Assembly: GCA_017934625.1 (NCBI GenBank)
Contig: JAGBJE010000116.1
Span: forward strand, 1-43,797
Direction: 5' to 3'
Length of the DNA stretch: 43,797 nt
Origin: Pseudobutyrivibrio sp.
Lineage (GTDB): Bacteria; Bacillota; Clostridia; Lachnospirales; Lachnospiraceae
In this document: piece after piece, positions 24,314 through 32,802 of the stretch
How the letters are laid out: each line of letters starts with the position of its first letter
How positions within the stretch are numbered: the first letter of the stretch is position 1
The notes under the pieces: generated by a model
The model's database searches: none
Seen by the model: only the letters and a program-made list of their open reading frames with translations
What the model was told of the DNA's origin: nothing
Made by a program: the position numbers and the translations under genes

Positions 24314-25528
24314 ATGACCAATAATGACATGAATAAACCAAGGGTTGTAAAATCGCATGATATAACTCTTGATAATGATTATACTAATTGGATAATTGAG
24401 CTCAAACAACGATATCGTAATACTCAAATCAAGGCAGCAGTTAAAGTGAATTCTGAGCAGCTACTCTTTAATTGGCAGCTTGGCAGAGATTTAGTTATAA
24501 GAAAAGCTGAGGAAAAGTGGGGCACAGGTATCGTTGAGCAAATCAGTTTAGATTTGCAAGCAGAGTTTCCAAATGTAAAAGGTTTTTCTGCCCGCAACTT
24601 ATGGAATATGAAAAAATGGTACACTTTCTATTCCACAAATGATTCTTTTGAATCTACAATCAGACAGTTAGATTCAATTCTTGATAATAATCAAAAACTG
24701 CAACAAGTTGCTGCAGAAATACACGAGACCGGTTCATCTGCAAAACTGCAACAGGCTGTTGCAGAAATTGAGTTTCCAACTGTTTTTAGTTTTGTTCCTT
24801 GGGGACATCACATCGAAATCATAACTAAATGTAAGGATGTAGATGAAGCTTTATTCTACATAAAACGAACTATAGAGCGTGGTCTTAGCCGATCGGCGCT
24901 GGATGATTGCATTAGAGCAGATTTATTTCATACTTCAGGTGCGGCTCTTACAAATTTCTCAGAGAAGCTTCCTGATGCTCAAGGAAAAATCGCTCAGGAG
25001 ATTCTTAAAAGCAATTATGATTTAGGATTTGTTACATTGCCAGAAGGCTATGATGAAACTGATCTAGAAGATGTTATAGAAACACGTATGACCCGTTTCT
25101 TGCTTGAACTTGGTGAAGGATGGGCTTTCATCGGAAGACAAAAAGAATTAATTATAGCTGGAAAGACCCGAAAAATTGACTTACTTTTCTATCACATATA
25201 TCTTCGTTGTTATGTAGTTATAGAATTAAAAGTCACATCCTTTGACCCTGAGCATGCCGGTAAGTTAAATTTCTACGTCAATGCTGTAAATGAATTCATA
25301 CGTAAGGATAGCGATAATCCTACAATTGGTCTTTTAATTTGCAAAGACATGGATAAAACAGAGGTACAGTTGGCATTTCAGGGCATTACCACTCCAATGG
25401 GAGTCGCCACATATGATAATGTCAAGATTAAAGAAATTCAGGAACATTTGCCTACACCTGAGCAAATACAGCAACAGATGGAAATTGCTGAAGAAGAGTA
25501 TAAGCAACGACAACAGCGTGACAAATAA
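24314..25528 (+). CDS. DUF1016 (YhcG-type) PD-(D/E)XK nuclease-like protein
   Basis: A 404-residue protein typical of mobile and defence-rich regions. The N-terminal DUF1016_N helical domain spans about 20-105 (NWQLGRDLV, GFSARNLWNMKKWY). The C-terminal PD-(D/E)XK-like domain spans about 220-370, with Asp289 (TRKIDLLFYH) and the ELK motif at 304-306 (CYVVIELKV). An insert between them repeats KLQQxxAEI twice (about residues 128 and 144). The family's role is not settled; some members sit beside restriction genes, but none is present here. It has a good GGAGG ribosome site and is the first island gene. Confidence 0.88.
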   Translation: MTNNDMNKPRVVKSHDITLDNDYTNWIIELKQRYRNTQIKAAVKVNSEQLLFNWQLGRDLVIRKAEEKWGTGIVEQISLDLQAEFPNVKGFSARNLWNMKKWYTFYSTNDSFESTIRQLDSILDNNQKLQQVAAEIHETGSSAKLQQAVAEIEFPTVFSFVPWGHHIEIITKCKDVDEALFYIKRTIERGLSRSALDDCIRADLFHTSGAALTNFSEKLPDAQGKIAQEILKSNYDLGFVTLPEGYDETDLEDVIETRMTRFLLELGEGWAFIGRQKELIIAGKTRKIDLLFYHIYLRCYVVIELKVTSFDPEHAGKLNFYVNAVNEFIRKDSDNPTIGLLICKDMDKTEVQLAFQGITTPMGVATYDNVKIKEIQEHLPTPEQIQQQMEIAEEEYKQRQQRDK

Positions 25529-25595
25529 GATTCAAGTCATTTGGGTAGTTTGCTACGTGCCTATTACGTGCGTTCCTTTGCTTGATTAAAAAGTA

Positions 25596-25666
25596 TCCAG
25601 AAAATATGCGCCATCAAGGATGACTTTAGTCACTTGCGAAGTCCTTGATGGCTTATATTATCTGGA
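25596..25666. repeat. long hairpin between convergent genes
   Basis: Arms 25596-25620 and 25642-25666 pair over 25 positions with two mismatches and one G-U. The outer part is TCCAGA/TCTGGA and the inner part GCCATCAAGGA/TCCTTGATGGC. It lies between the DUF1016 gene and the first sensor kinase and could be a bidirectional terminator; there is no clear T-run. Confidence 0.7.
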
Positions 25667-25692
25667 CATAACCGCCAACTCGTCACATTCTT

Positions 25693-27096
25693 CTAAATGT
25701 TTTTCTTCAGCATGACTCTATTTATAAACCTACCATCATTCTGCTCCACCTTCATTGTGCCATTATATCTAGTTGCGATTGCCTCAACATTTTTCAAGCC
25801 AAGTCCGTGCCATAATTCAGGCTCTTCCAATTTGACATCGTGAGTATAATAAGGATTTTCACATTTAATTATAATAACAGGTGCCTTTTCCACAATAGAA
25901 AAAGCTATTGTTCTACAACCATCAGGATAAGCTACCGTTGCTTTTATTGCATTATCAAGCAGATTAGATATAACAATTCCAATATCGTAGGCCTGTATTC
26001 CCCAAGCATCATCAAAACCAACGGACAAATTTATAGCAACATCCAAAGCTTTCGCCCTTGCAACCTTGTCATTTAATATAACATCGATGATTACATTACC
26101 TGTGTAGCTTGTAGTATCAATTGAAGTGATATCTATATCAAGCCTGTCTATATATTCCGCAAGAGCATCGTACTTACCTTCATCAACAAGCCCTTTTATA
26201 TTTGCAAAATGATTAACTATTTCATGCTTTACACTACGAACCTGCTCATTGACACGGGTCGTTTCTTGAAGTCGATTTTCGATTGCTTCCTTTTCCAAAT
26301 GCTCTGTGAAATATAATTGCTGTGCCCGTTTCGCTTCCTGACTCTTTTTAAAGCGTAAAAGTGCTGCTATCTCACCAAGATATATCAACACTGCAAGAGC
26401 TGGCAGTATAAATAATAGCTCTGGCTTTTGCTCCATCAAGATAAAAGGAGTTCCATCCACAACAATTATAATTATGCTTATCATTATCCAAGTTATCAGA
26501 ATTCCTAGTACATTCGGTACCAGCAGGTATGTTAAATCATTCCAATCGATAGGCTCATAGGTTTTAATAATTTTTCTGATTGGTATAAGAGCCAGAACGA
26601 TAATGCAAACATACATTATCTCAACTGAAATCTGAAGGATACCTGTTCTGACTTCTACATATTCTTCGATATTCGAAACTGTCAAAATATCCTTCAGCAA
26701 ATAGTCAGAGAACCAGTCCGTAAGGGAATTTATCAAGAAAAATGATACAGACCTTAGGCTCCACCACAGACTTATAACATAAATAGTTTCAGTGATGTAG
26801 CCTTTAAATCGTACCAAGGTATATGGGACAGCAACACCGATTATACCTAATGCACTTATTGGAAATGTAGTTGCCGGTATCTGCCATAAAAGAAGTTGCA
26901 CTATTGTTACTATAATCGCAAGGCTAAGGAAATCTTCTTTCTTTACTAAGACATCTTGATTAATATAGTTGCAACGATTGTGCGCTTTTTTGATAAATAG
27001 TTCTACTGGAATGAACAAATAAAATAAATATAAGAATACCGTGACCTTGGCAAAAACACCCAGATATCCAAATATACTTAATAATTGTTTAATCAT
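25693..27096 (-). CDS. AgrC-like sensor histidine kinase 1 (GHKL ATPase)
   Basis: A 467-residue membrane sensor. About six hydrophobic segments fill residues 10-250, then a helical linker leads to the kinase core. The phospho-acceptor histidine is in SVKHEIVNHFANIKG (about residue 293). The N-box is DIGIVISNLLDNAIKA and the GHKL lid is LWHGLGLKNVEAIA near the C-terminus. Its ATG overlaps the stop of the upstream regulator by four bases (ATGA). Kinases of this class usually sense peptides, but no agrB/agrD lies next to it, so the signal is unknown. Confidence 0.88.
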   Translation of the reverse strand: MIKQLLSIFGYLGVFAKVTVFLYLFYLFIPVELFIKKAHNRCNYINQDVLVKKEDFLSLAIIVTIVQLLLWQIPATTFPISALGIIGVAVPYTLVRFKGYITETIYVISLWWSLRSVSFFLINSLTDWFSDYLLKDILTVSNIEEYVEVRTGILQISVEIMYVCIIVLALIPIRKIIKTYEPIDWNDLTYLLVPNVLGILITWIMISIIIIVVDGTPFILMEQKPELLFILPALAVLIYLGEIAALLRFKKSQEAKRAQQLYFTEHLEKEAIENRLQETTRVNEQVRSVKHEIVNHFANIKGLVDEGKYDALAEYIDRLDIDITSIDTTSYTGNVIIDVILNDKVARAKALDVAINLSVGFDDAWGIQAYDIGIVISNLLDNAIKATVAYPDGCRTIAFSIVEKAPVIIIKCENPYYTHDVKLEEPELWHGLGLKNVEAIATRYNGTMKVEQNDGRFINRVMLKKNI

Positions 27097-27830
27097 AATA
27101 TATTCCCCGACTGATAATCCAAAAACGTATTTACGAATTCTTTATACTTATACTTTGAAATTGGAATACTGACCCCACCAGACATTTCCACTGTGCTAGA
27201 AGAATAATTTCTAATATGCTGAAGATTAACTATATAACTACGATGAATTTTAAAGAAGCTCTCTGGCAGTCTTTCTTCAAGCTCACCAATCTTTGCATAG
27301 GATTCATATTCGCCACTACCTGTTACAACTCTAATCTTTCTTCCAATGCTTTCAATGTACAAAATATCTGAGAGACTAACTAAATTTGTGTTGCCATTTA
27401 TCTTTAGTTCCAGCTTACAAGTTGAATCTGTCTTTCCCTGTGCTTCAACTTCTGTCTGTGCTTGTAATAAAACTTCTTTGAGAATATTTGACTTAAGAGG
27501 CTTAACTAGGTACCAAAATGCCCTGACAGAAAAGGCTTCAGGCATTCTTTCAGCGAGAGCAGTAACAAATACTATTAATGGCAAAGAATTATGCCCATTG
27601 CCTTCTGCTAAAGTTTCTTGGCGCATTTCCTTTATAAAATGCATTCCGTCTGTCTCTTTGCCAAGGTCTATATCCATAAATAGCAAGTCGACTGCATGAG
27701 TCTTTATATAAGCCTGTAATGTGATAATGTCCTGAAAACATTTAATTTCAACATCTGGCAGTATGCTTTTTGTCACGGCTTCAAGCCTATCACAAGCTGT
27801 TTTTGAATCATCACATATTACAATCTTCAT
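27093..27830 (-). CDS. LytTR response regulator 1 (AgrA-like)
   Basis: A 245-residue regulator with a receiver domain (about 1-122; acidic pocket CDDS, phospho-Asp in LLFMDIDLG, conserved Lys in WYLVKPLK). A LytTR DNA-binding domain follows (about 140-240; DILYIESIGRKIRV, FFKIHRSYIVNLQHIRNY). It is the first gene of the pair with kinase 1. Two copies of ATGTAATGA(A/G)AGG spaced 21 bases apart lie 64-97 bases upstream, consistent with autoregulation by a LytTR protein. Confidence 0.9.
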   Translation of the reverse strand: MKIVICDDSKTACDRLEAVTKSILPDVEIKCFQDIITLQAYIKTHAVDLLFMDIDLGKETDGMHFIKEMRQETLAEGNGHNSLPLIVFVTALAERMPEAFSVRAFWYLVKPLKSNILKEVLLQAQTEVEAQGKTDSTCKLELKINGNTNLVSLSDILYIESIGRKIRVVTGSGEYESYAKIGELEERLPESFFKIHRSYIVNLQHIRNYSSSTVEMSGGVSIPISKYKYKEFVNTFLDYQSGNIL

Positions 27831-27893
27831 CTATTTCCCACCCCAAAGTCTTTTAAATCAGTATAAATCTATTTAATAATATTATTACTCTAT

Positions 27894-27927
27894 ATGTAAT
27901 GAAAGGTCAAAAAAATGTAATGAGAGG
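27894..27927. promoter_or_regulatory. candidate LytTR operator, site 1
   Basis: ATGTAATGAAAGG (27894-27906) and ATGTAATGAGAGG (27915-27927): 12 of 13 bases identical, period 21, upstream of regulator 1. The best-conserved of the five sites. Confidence 0.55.
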
Positions 27928-27942
27928 ACACCAGGCCCTCTC
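27922..27942 (-). terminator. terminator of the paralogous-pair operon
   Basis: On the minus strand GAGAGGGC and GTCCTCTC form a hairpin, followed 5 bases later by T7. Confidence 0.6.
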
Positions 27943-27955
27943 ATAATAAACAATA

Positions 27956-28807
27956 TTAATTTCCAGCTCCATCTCCAGTAGCGCCACCACCATTAGCAAT
28001 CATCATAAAAAATTCTGCTGCAGCACTGATTTCGCCACCTAAATAACTACTGTCGTCTAAGGTATTATTTGCACCTTTAGAACCAAAAATTGCAGCTGTA
28101 TCAGTTACTGTAATTCTACCGACATTTTTCTTCATGGCAGCTTCGCGCTCATTATATCGCTTCTCGTAGTATTTTGCCATTTGCTCCATCAACATATCAT
28201 GACGCTTTTGACGTTTTTCCCACCAGCTATCATCATCTTTTCCATCGCCATAATTCATAGGATAACTTTCACCATGATGTTCCTCTATGGATGCCCCGAA
28301 ATGCTCACTGTGATAATTTCCTTGAGCACCAAATGGAAAGTGAACCGACCTGTCAATCTTAAAATATCCAAGTACCCAGGCTTCATACTTCGGATCTGAC
28401 TTCATTTGCTTATAGCCGTCCTCAGTTATATTCAAGTACTCTACATCATTTAACTGGCTGGAATCATAAGGAATTTTTGAAATAACATCATTTATTAGTT
28501 CTTTGTATTCCTCCAAGGTTAAGTCATCTGGATTATAGTTTTTACCAAGATATTGTTTGATTACATTGTTTCCAGCAGTAACCATTTTCTCAACATCAGC
28601 TTTTCTATCTGGATGCTTAGAAATATATTTATCCACTGTACTCTGTTCAGGTTGTATTCTTTTCTTGCCAGACGTTTTTGCTGCTTCGACTTTCGACAAT
28701 GTTTCTGAAAAGCTAGATGCTTCATTCAATTTTGTGTAGCTCCTCATTCCAGTTATAAAAGTATTAGTGTAACTTAAAAGAGCTTGCTGTACTGACATTC
28801 CATACAT
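27956..28807 (-). CDS. island protein, paralog B of the DPKYEAWVLGY family
   Basis: A 283-residue protein without signal peptide or membrane segment. It is clearly homologous to its upstream neighbour. Shared segments are a KHPxxKxxVxxMV helix (about residue 62), a 'DxTxEEYKxxIxDxIxKxPxDxSQ' region (about 100-120), DPKYEAWVLGY (about 138-148) and FGASIEEHHGESY (about 170-182). The end is helical and charged (WWEKRQKRHDMLMEQMAKYY) and then Gly/Asn-rich. The function is unknown. A good AGGAGG site lies 12 bases after the neighbour's stop. Confidence 0.65.
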   Translation of the reverse strand: MYGMSVQQALLSYTNTFITGMRSYTKLNEASSFSETLSKVEAAKTSGKKRIQPEQSTVDKYISKHPDRKADVEKMVTAGNNVIKQYLGKNYNPDDLTLEEYKELINDVISKIPYDSSQLNDVEYLNITEDGYKQMKSDPKYEAWVLGYFKIDRSVHFPFGAQGNYHSEHFGASIEEHHGESYPMNYGDGKDDDSWWEKRQKRHDMLMEQMAKYYEKRYNEREAAMKKNVGRITVTDTAAIFGSKGANNTLDDSSYLGGEISAAAEFFMMIANGGGATGDGAGN

Positions 28808-28819
28808 AGCTTTTTCCTC

Positions 28820-29734
28820 CTAGAATAGTAGATTACTCCAGTTATTATTAAAACTCGACATCATCTCAATCTGGCTAATTCTCATTTTTTCGTAATATTT
28901 ATTATTTAAATCTTGTTGAAGCTTCTTGCTTTGATACAACCTTGCTTCATATACTTCATCCCAATAATCTTTATTCTTTCTATTCTTCTTAAGTTGTTCT
29001 TCTAAAGTCCAATCTGGGTCAGGTTGTAAATCTGCTTGAGGTGCTTTTGTTTTAATAGCGCCTGAACCTGATGAAGCTGTTTCATACATAGAACGAGCGG
29101 TTCTTGCTGAGCCTGTATAAACCTTAGAATATCCAGCGCCTTTGTGTTCCTCTATTGATGCACCAAAATTCTCTATACAATATGCTCCTTTATCACCCAT
29201 GCCAAAAAATGGATTTTTTACAGCTCTATTTTCGACAGTATATCCTAGCACCCAGGCTTCATATTTAGGATCTTTTTTCATCTGTTCCCAGCCTTCTTCT
29301 GAAATATAAACTGTTTCTTCATCATAGGGATGCGATGCATCAAATGGAGTTTTGCCAATGATATCTGAAATATAACTTTTATATTCATCCATTGTCATAG
29401 AATCAACATCTACATTCTTAGCACCATACATTTCTCTAGCCTTTATTCCAGAATCTACCATGCTGTTCACGCTTTCCTTCCATTCTGGATGTTTTTTTAA
29501 TGATTCATCAACGCTGCTGGTTGCAACTGAACTTCTTGTTGACCCAACATTTTTAGTCTCCGCAGTCGAGCTAAGCTCATCAGTTTTATTAGCAGCACTT
29601 TTCATTTTCTCTAAATAGGCCATATTGCTAGACAGCTTGCTTTTATCAACCTTACCAGTGTTTTGCCTATTATCGTAATTGTAAAGTGCCTTATAAACGC
29701 TTGCTGAAATATTGGAATCAAAACTTATACTCAT
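28820..29734 (-). CDS. island protein, paralog A of the DPKYEAWVLGY family
   Basis: A 304-residue soluble protein, first gene of a two-gene operon with its paralog. The conserved core covers about 75-200: KHPEWKESVNSMV, SYISDIIGKTPFDASH, DPKYEAWVLGYTVENRAVKNPF and FGASIEEHKGAGY. The C-terminal 60 residues form a charged helix. The N-terminus (SFDSNISASVYKALYNY) resembles those of other signal-less proteins in this block. The upstream gap holds a sigma-28-like box pair and a 21-base direct repeat. I do not recognise a known domain. Confidence 0.65.
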   Translation of the reverse strand: MSISFDSNISASVYKALYNYDNRQNTGKVDKSKLSSNMAYLEKMKSAANKTDELSSTAETKNVGSTRSSVATSSVDESLKKHPEWKESVNSMVDSGIKAREMYGAKNVDVDSMTMDEYKSYISDIIGKTPFDASHPYDEETVYISEEGWEQMKKDPKYEAWVLGYTVENRAVKNPFFGMGDKGAYCIENFGASIEEHKGAGYSKVYTGSARTARSMYETASSGSGAIKTKAPQADLQPDPDWTLEEQLKKNRKNKDYWDEVYEARLYQSKKLQQDLNNKYYEKMRISQIEMMSSFNNNWSNLLF

Positions 29735-29827
29735 GAAAACACCCCTCTCGTACCCATAAAAGAAAGCATTGCTTCAAAAAAACTTTCATTCCATTGAAAC
29801 AATGCTTAAACTTCCTTGCTATTAAAT

Positions 29828-29855
29828 TTATCGTGAGAGTAGAGTAACACTTTTA
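29828..29855 (-). promoter_or_regulatory. possible sigma-28 (flagellar-type) promoter of paralog A
   Basis: Minus strand TAAA (29852-29855), 16 bases, then CACGATAA (29828-29835). The sigma-28/sigma-D consensus is TAAA-N15-GCCGATAA. Confidence 0.3.
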
Positions 29856-29860
29856 TAGAT

Positions 29861-29895
29861 ATGTAACCAGTGGTAAGTTATTTGTAATGAGTAGG
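29861..29895. promoter_or_regulatory. candidate LytTR operator, site 2
   Basis: ATGTAACCAGTGG (29861-29873) and TTGTAATGAGTAG (29882-29894), period 21, upstream of paralog A. Confidence 0.4.
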
Positions 29896-29905
29896 TAATC
29901 CAGTG

Positions 29906-30799
29906 TTATTCTAGAACTACTTTATATACATTAGGTAGGATGGCTGGCAACACCTCTTCAACACTACCGTCGAACCAAACTCTTACAGTGTCACCTTCTG
30001 AAAATTCGCTTTCTAAAGTTGTGCTGTCAACTACATAATCACCTTCCGAAAGTGATTTAAACATATCATCCATTTCTACAAAGGTAACTAACAAATGTCC
30101 ATCATTTCTAACTTCTTTGATAGTCGCAGTAAAATTCGCAACTTCCGAAGGAATGGATGTATCAGTGGATTTTGAATCTCTAAAAATAAGACTCTCTCCA
30201 TCAATATCAACCATAATTTGCCCTTCAGAACTATACTGATAATCATAGCCAGAACCAAAATTAGATTGGTCGTTTTCAGTAGGAGTTTCTGAGGAATTGA
30301 CAGAAGTTGAAATCTTCCCATCCATGGTGCCACAACCAACAGCCGAGCAAACATATCCAGTATTCTTATAAACAACATCATTTACCATGACTAGCATAGG
30401 TGCTTCTGATGTACAGCTTTCTTCTGTGACAATATTATTCCAATCGTAGTCAGAGGCTATATCGTCTGGAATGTCGTCAACATTTTGTTCGCGGTAGAGC
30501 ATTGGTACATCCATTTCGCCTGACTCATAGTATTCAATTATCCATTCATCAGCACTGAAATCCTTGTATTCGTAGATTTTATCCTTTGAATCAGCGCCCA
30601 CAATTCCAATCTGATTACCGCAATCAGCAGGTGAGACTGATGTAAATGGAACAAAGATCTTATCGTCTATCAGCAAAGTTTGAAAGCCTTCAGCCTCACT
30701 TATAGTATAACTTGAAAAATTTCCATTGGCAGTCTTTTCGCAAGCTGATGTACAAAGACATACCATGATTGCAAATAATAAAAATTTGATTTTTCTCAT
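29906..30799 (-). CDS. island lipoprotein of unknown function
   Basis: A 297-residue surface lipoprotein. The signal peptide ends in a lipobox with Cys near residue 20 (LCTSAC). Two internal CxxxxC-type cysteines (SAVGCG and EESCTSEAP) might form a disulfide. The last 70 residues look like a small beta-barrel (EGDYVVDSTTLESEFSEGDTV), similar to domains at the end of other clostridial lipoproteins. It has no recognised catalytic motif and a long Ser/Thr/Asn-rich middle. It is separated by a LytTR-like site from paralog A downstream. Confidence 0.65.
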   Translation of the reverse strand: MRKIKFLLFAIMVCLCTSACEKTANGNFSSYTISEAEGFQTLLIDDKIFVPFTSVSPADCGNQIGIVGADSKDKIYEYKDFSADEWIIEYYESGEMDVPMLYREQNVDDIPDDIASDYDWNNIVTEESCTSEAPMLVMVNDVVYKNTGYVCSAVGCGTMDGKISTSVNSSETPTENDQSNFGSGYDYQYSSEGQIMVDIDGESLIFRDSKSTDTSIPSEVANFTATIKEVRNDGHLLVTFVEMDDMFKSLSEGDYVVDSTTLESEFSEGDTVRVWFDGSVEEVLPAILPNVYKVVLE

Positions 30800-30867
30800 G
30801 TAGTATTTCCCCTCATTTACATTATGAATTCATGTTATCATTCCTGAATACTAAATACAATTACCTG

Positions 30868-30893
30868 AAAAAAGGCACACTACTGGTATTGTA
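30868..30893 (-). terminator. probable hairpin downstream of the small broken gene
   Basis: ACACTAC and GTAGTGT form a stem around a 7-base loop between the broken small gene and the lipoprotein, with an A-rich flank on the plus strand. Confidence 0.4.
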
Positions 30894-31000
30894 GTGTACC
30901 CTAATTCATTTTTTAATTACATCTTTCAGTTCATCTGTCAATCAGAACTGTACCACTTTCCTAAAAGTCCAAGTGGTTAACAAAATCATATTGTTGCGTT

Positions 31001-31191
31001 TTAAATAATTACATCAGTATCAATGGCGGAAGATAAATATATAGTTTCAGCAACCATTCCTGACTCATATATTTTTGAAAGGGCAGGCCTATTTATAGAA
31101 TTTGCATTTCCAAAGCTTTAGATGGTAGGTTCTGCATTCCTACGGAATTATAAAATCCCTGCACAACCTGCATATTAATTGGATTAATCAT
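31001..31191 (-). pseudogene. small frameshifted gene (about 63 residues before the break)
   Basis: A strong AGGAGGAGG ribosome site precedes an ATG at 31191. The first frame reads MINPINMQVVQGFYNSVGM, then QNLPSKALEMQIL and a stop at 31093. Shifting by one base at the CTAAAGC run gives a continuation, SFGNANSINRPALSKIYESG, then MVAETIYLSSAIDTDVII and TAA at 31001-31003. The total length of 191 bases is one short of 64 codons. I infer a single-base deletion, or less likely programmed slippage. No homolog is recognised. Confidence 0.55.
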
Positions 31192-31219
31192 TTGGCGCCT
31201 CCTCCTCATTCAATACAAA

Positions 31220-31260
31220 AAGCCAAGACTCATATTATATTCATCCATGAATCTTGGCTT
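31220..31260 (-). terminator. terminator of the FlxA-like/FliD-like operon
   Basis: On the minus strand AAGCCAAGATTCAT and ATGAGTCTTGGCTT (13 of 14 pairs) are followed by T5. Confidence 0.8.
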
Positions 31261-31309
31261 ACAGTTCTTATATTAAATTTCGGAAGCATTGACAATGCTA
31301 TAAAGCTAC

Positions 31310-31343
31310 ATGCTATCAATGGACAGTTCCATGTAATGAATAG
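31310..31343. promoter_or_regulatory. candidate LytTR operator, site 3
   Basis: ATGCTATCAATGG (31310-31322) and ATGTAATGAATAG (31331-31343), period 21, upstream of the broken small gene. Confidence 0.4.
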
Positions 31344-31345
31344 AC

Positions 31346-31984
31346 TTAATACATCATAAACCCATTAGCATTATATGTTCCAGAACGCATTGATAAAGCT
31401 TTATTTATGATTGAATCCATCGAATTGGCACTACTGATAAGTTCTCTTCTGTATAATGAACCGTTACCTAACAGTGCTTTTATATCTTCCTGATTAGCTG
31501 CGTTCAATTTTTCTTGATCAACTGAGAGCTTTTTATCAGTGTTAATTGTAATGCCAATCTTTTCAAAAGAAGCTGCATTTTCCTTGAATGTATCAGTGAA
31601 TTCAGTCTTAAAGTTCTTATTTAATGCACCACCGCAACTATCCAAATTAGAAATAGTGCTATTGTAGGCTGCAACAAAATTAGTTACTCCTTTAATGAGC
31701 TTAGATTTATCATATTCTTTACCACTTTCAGCGGTATATAAATCTTTATCATCAAGCTTCTCTAGTGCATCCAAAAGATTATTGGTCGCATTATCCACAT
31801 TTTTGTATTTTGTATTATTTTTCGTGGTGCCAATACCTAATGATTCCATTTTCTGCTGATATTTAATCTCATTGTTTGAAATTAGCTGATTTATTAGAGG
31901 ATTTCCCGATTTACTTTTGTTGAGCATAGAAAGCATGCTCTGATTACACTGATAGTATTCATAAGAATTGTTTATTGAACTCAT
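31346..31984 (-). CDS. FliD-C-terminus-like island protein
   Basis: A 212-residue protein without a signal peptide. The segment FVAAYNSTISNLDSCGG is followed by FEKIGITINTDKKLSVDQEKL (split across about 105-165). This resembles the C-terminal part of flagellar cap protein FliD (a filament-cap export substrate), where a tyrosine-Asn-Ser helix precedes a 'GI..... G.L.lD..kL' strand. It lacks the rest of FliD, so it is not a normal cap protein. The broken gene at 32902-33684 is a paralog. Good AGGAGG ribosome site. It is the last gene of the minus-strand operon. Confidence 0.6.
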   Translation of the reverse strand: MSSINNSYEYYQCNQSMLSMLNKSKSGNPLINQLISNNEIKYQQKMESLGIGTTKNNTKYKNVDNATNNLLDALEKLDDKDLYTAESGKEYDKSKLIKGVTNFVAAYNSTISNLDSCGGALNKNFKTEFTDTFKENAASFEKIGITINTDKKLSVDQEKLNAANQEDIKALLGNGSLYRRELISSANSMDSIINKALSMRSGTYNANGFMMY

Positions 31985-32050
31985 CTAATTCGCCTCCTAT
32001 AACTTTTTCTATTTGATGTTTCGACAAATCCTCTAAGCCAAATAATCTCC

Positions 32051-32084
32051 GTGTAATGAAATGCACTAAAATTGTATTGAATAG
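32051..32084. promoter_or_regulatory. candidate LytTR operator, site 4
   Basis: GTGTAATGAAATG (32051-32063) and TTGTATTGAATAG (32072-32084), period 21, in the gap before the FliD-like gene. Confidence 0.4.
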
Positions 32085-32097
32085 CGTAAATGAAAGA

Positions 32098-32763
32098 CTA
32101 TCCCTTAACCGTCGCCTCGCTAATCACTTCCTTTGATTCACTTTCCTTTGACTTATAATAATTGTCAAATAGCGAATCCGCAGCATCCATGGTTTGTTGG
32201 CAAATAGAAGGTAGTTTTCTTCCCCAAGACTTACCTGCTAAACCAAATCCTTTATGCATTGCCTTTTGCATTTCATGCATTTTTTCTACATCATCACCAG
32301 CTAATGCGCTAGCAAAATCAAAAAGTCTCTGTGATGTTTGTTTTACGCCCCAATAACCATCTTCTCCAATATCAGCCTGAGCTTTGGCCTTTGTGGCAGC
32401 ATCAACTTTGAAATTGCCGCCAGCTAACATTCGCCAAAAGCTGTCATCATTTGCTTTTCCAAATGTTCCAACTTGTCCTGAAAGAGTCTTATTAACTAAT
32501 TCAAGCATCTGCTGCTTCTGCTTTTCCATATTATCCTTTAATTGTTGTACTAGGGCAGCGCGGTCCTCTTTGCTCATCTTATTGATTTTGTATGAACCCG
32601 TTTCAGTTTTATCACCCTTTTCGTATGTAACCCCTTCATCATTCGATTTTTTATTTATACTGTTTATTCTTACTGGTGTTTCTGTATTTTCAATATTACT
32701 AGGTTCATTTGAAGTTAAAGCTGTAGGTGTTACATTTGAAATTCCATTTATATCCATACCCAT
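32098..32763 (-). CDS. island protein with WG..LP signature, unknown function
   Basis: A 221-residue soluble protein. The first half is low-complexity and polar. The second half (about 105-205) is compact: EDGYWGVKQTSQRLFDFASA, then GDDVEKMHEMQKAMHKGF and WGRKLPSICQQT. I associate this pattern with uncharacterised proteins found near flagellar genes in Firmicutes and Proteobacteria (DUF5610-like), from memory and not checked. The ATG at 32778 overlaps the GGAGG ribosome site, so the ATG at 32763, 8 bases after it, was chosen. Its long leader contains four consecutive hairpins. Confidence 0.6.
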   Translation of the reverse strand: MGMDINGISNVTPTALTSNEPSNIENTETPVRINSINKKSNDEGVTYEKGDKTETGSYKINKMSKEDRAALVQQLKDNMEKQKQQMLELVNKTLSGQVGTFGKANDDSFWRMLAGGNFKVDAATKAKAQADIGEDGYWGVKQTSQRLFDFASALAGDDVEKMHEMQKAMHKGFGLAGKSWGRKLPSICQQTMDAADSLFDNYYKSKESESKEVISEATVKG

Positions 32764-32802
32764 AATAAATACCTCCATCCAAAACTATTCTTTGAAGTCA
32801 TA

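Noticed and set aside
24314-25528. DUF1016 protein as part of a restriction-modification or toxin system
   Set aside because: No methyltransferase, specificity subunit or antitoxin adjoins it; only the solitary nuclease-like gene is supported.
25693-27830. Complete agr quorum-sensing locus
   Set aside because: No AgrB-like membrane protease and no cysteine-containing AgrD-like peptide ORF was found next to either kinase/regulator pair.
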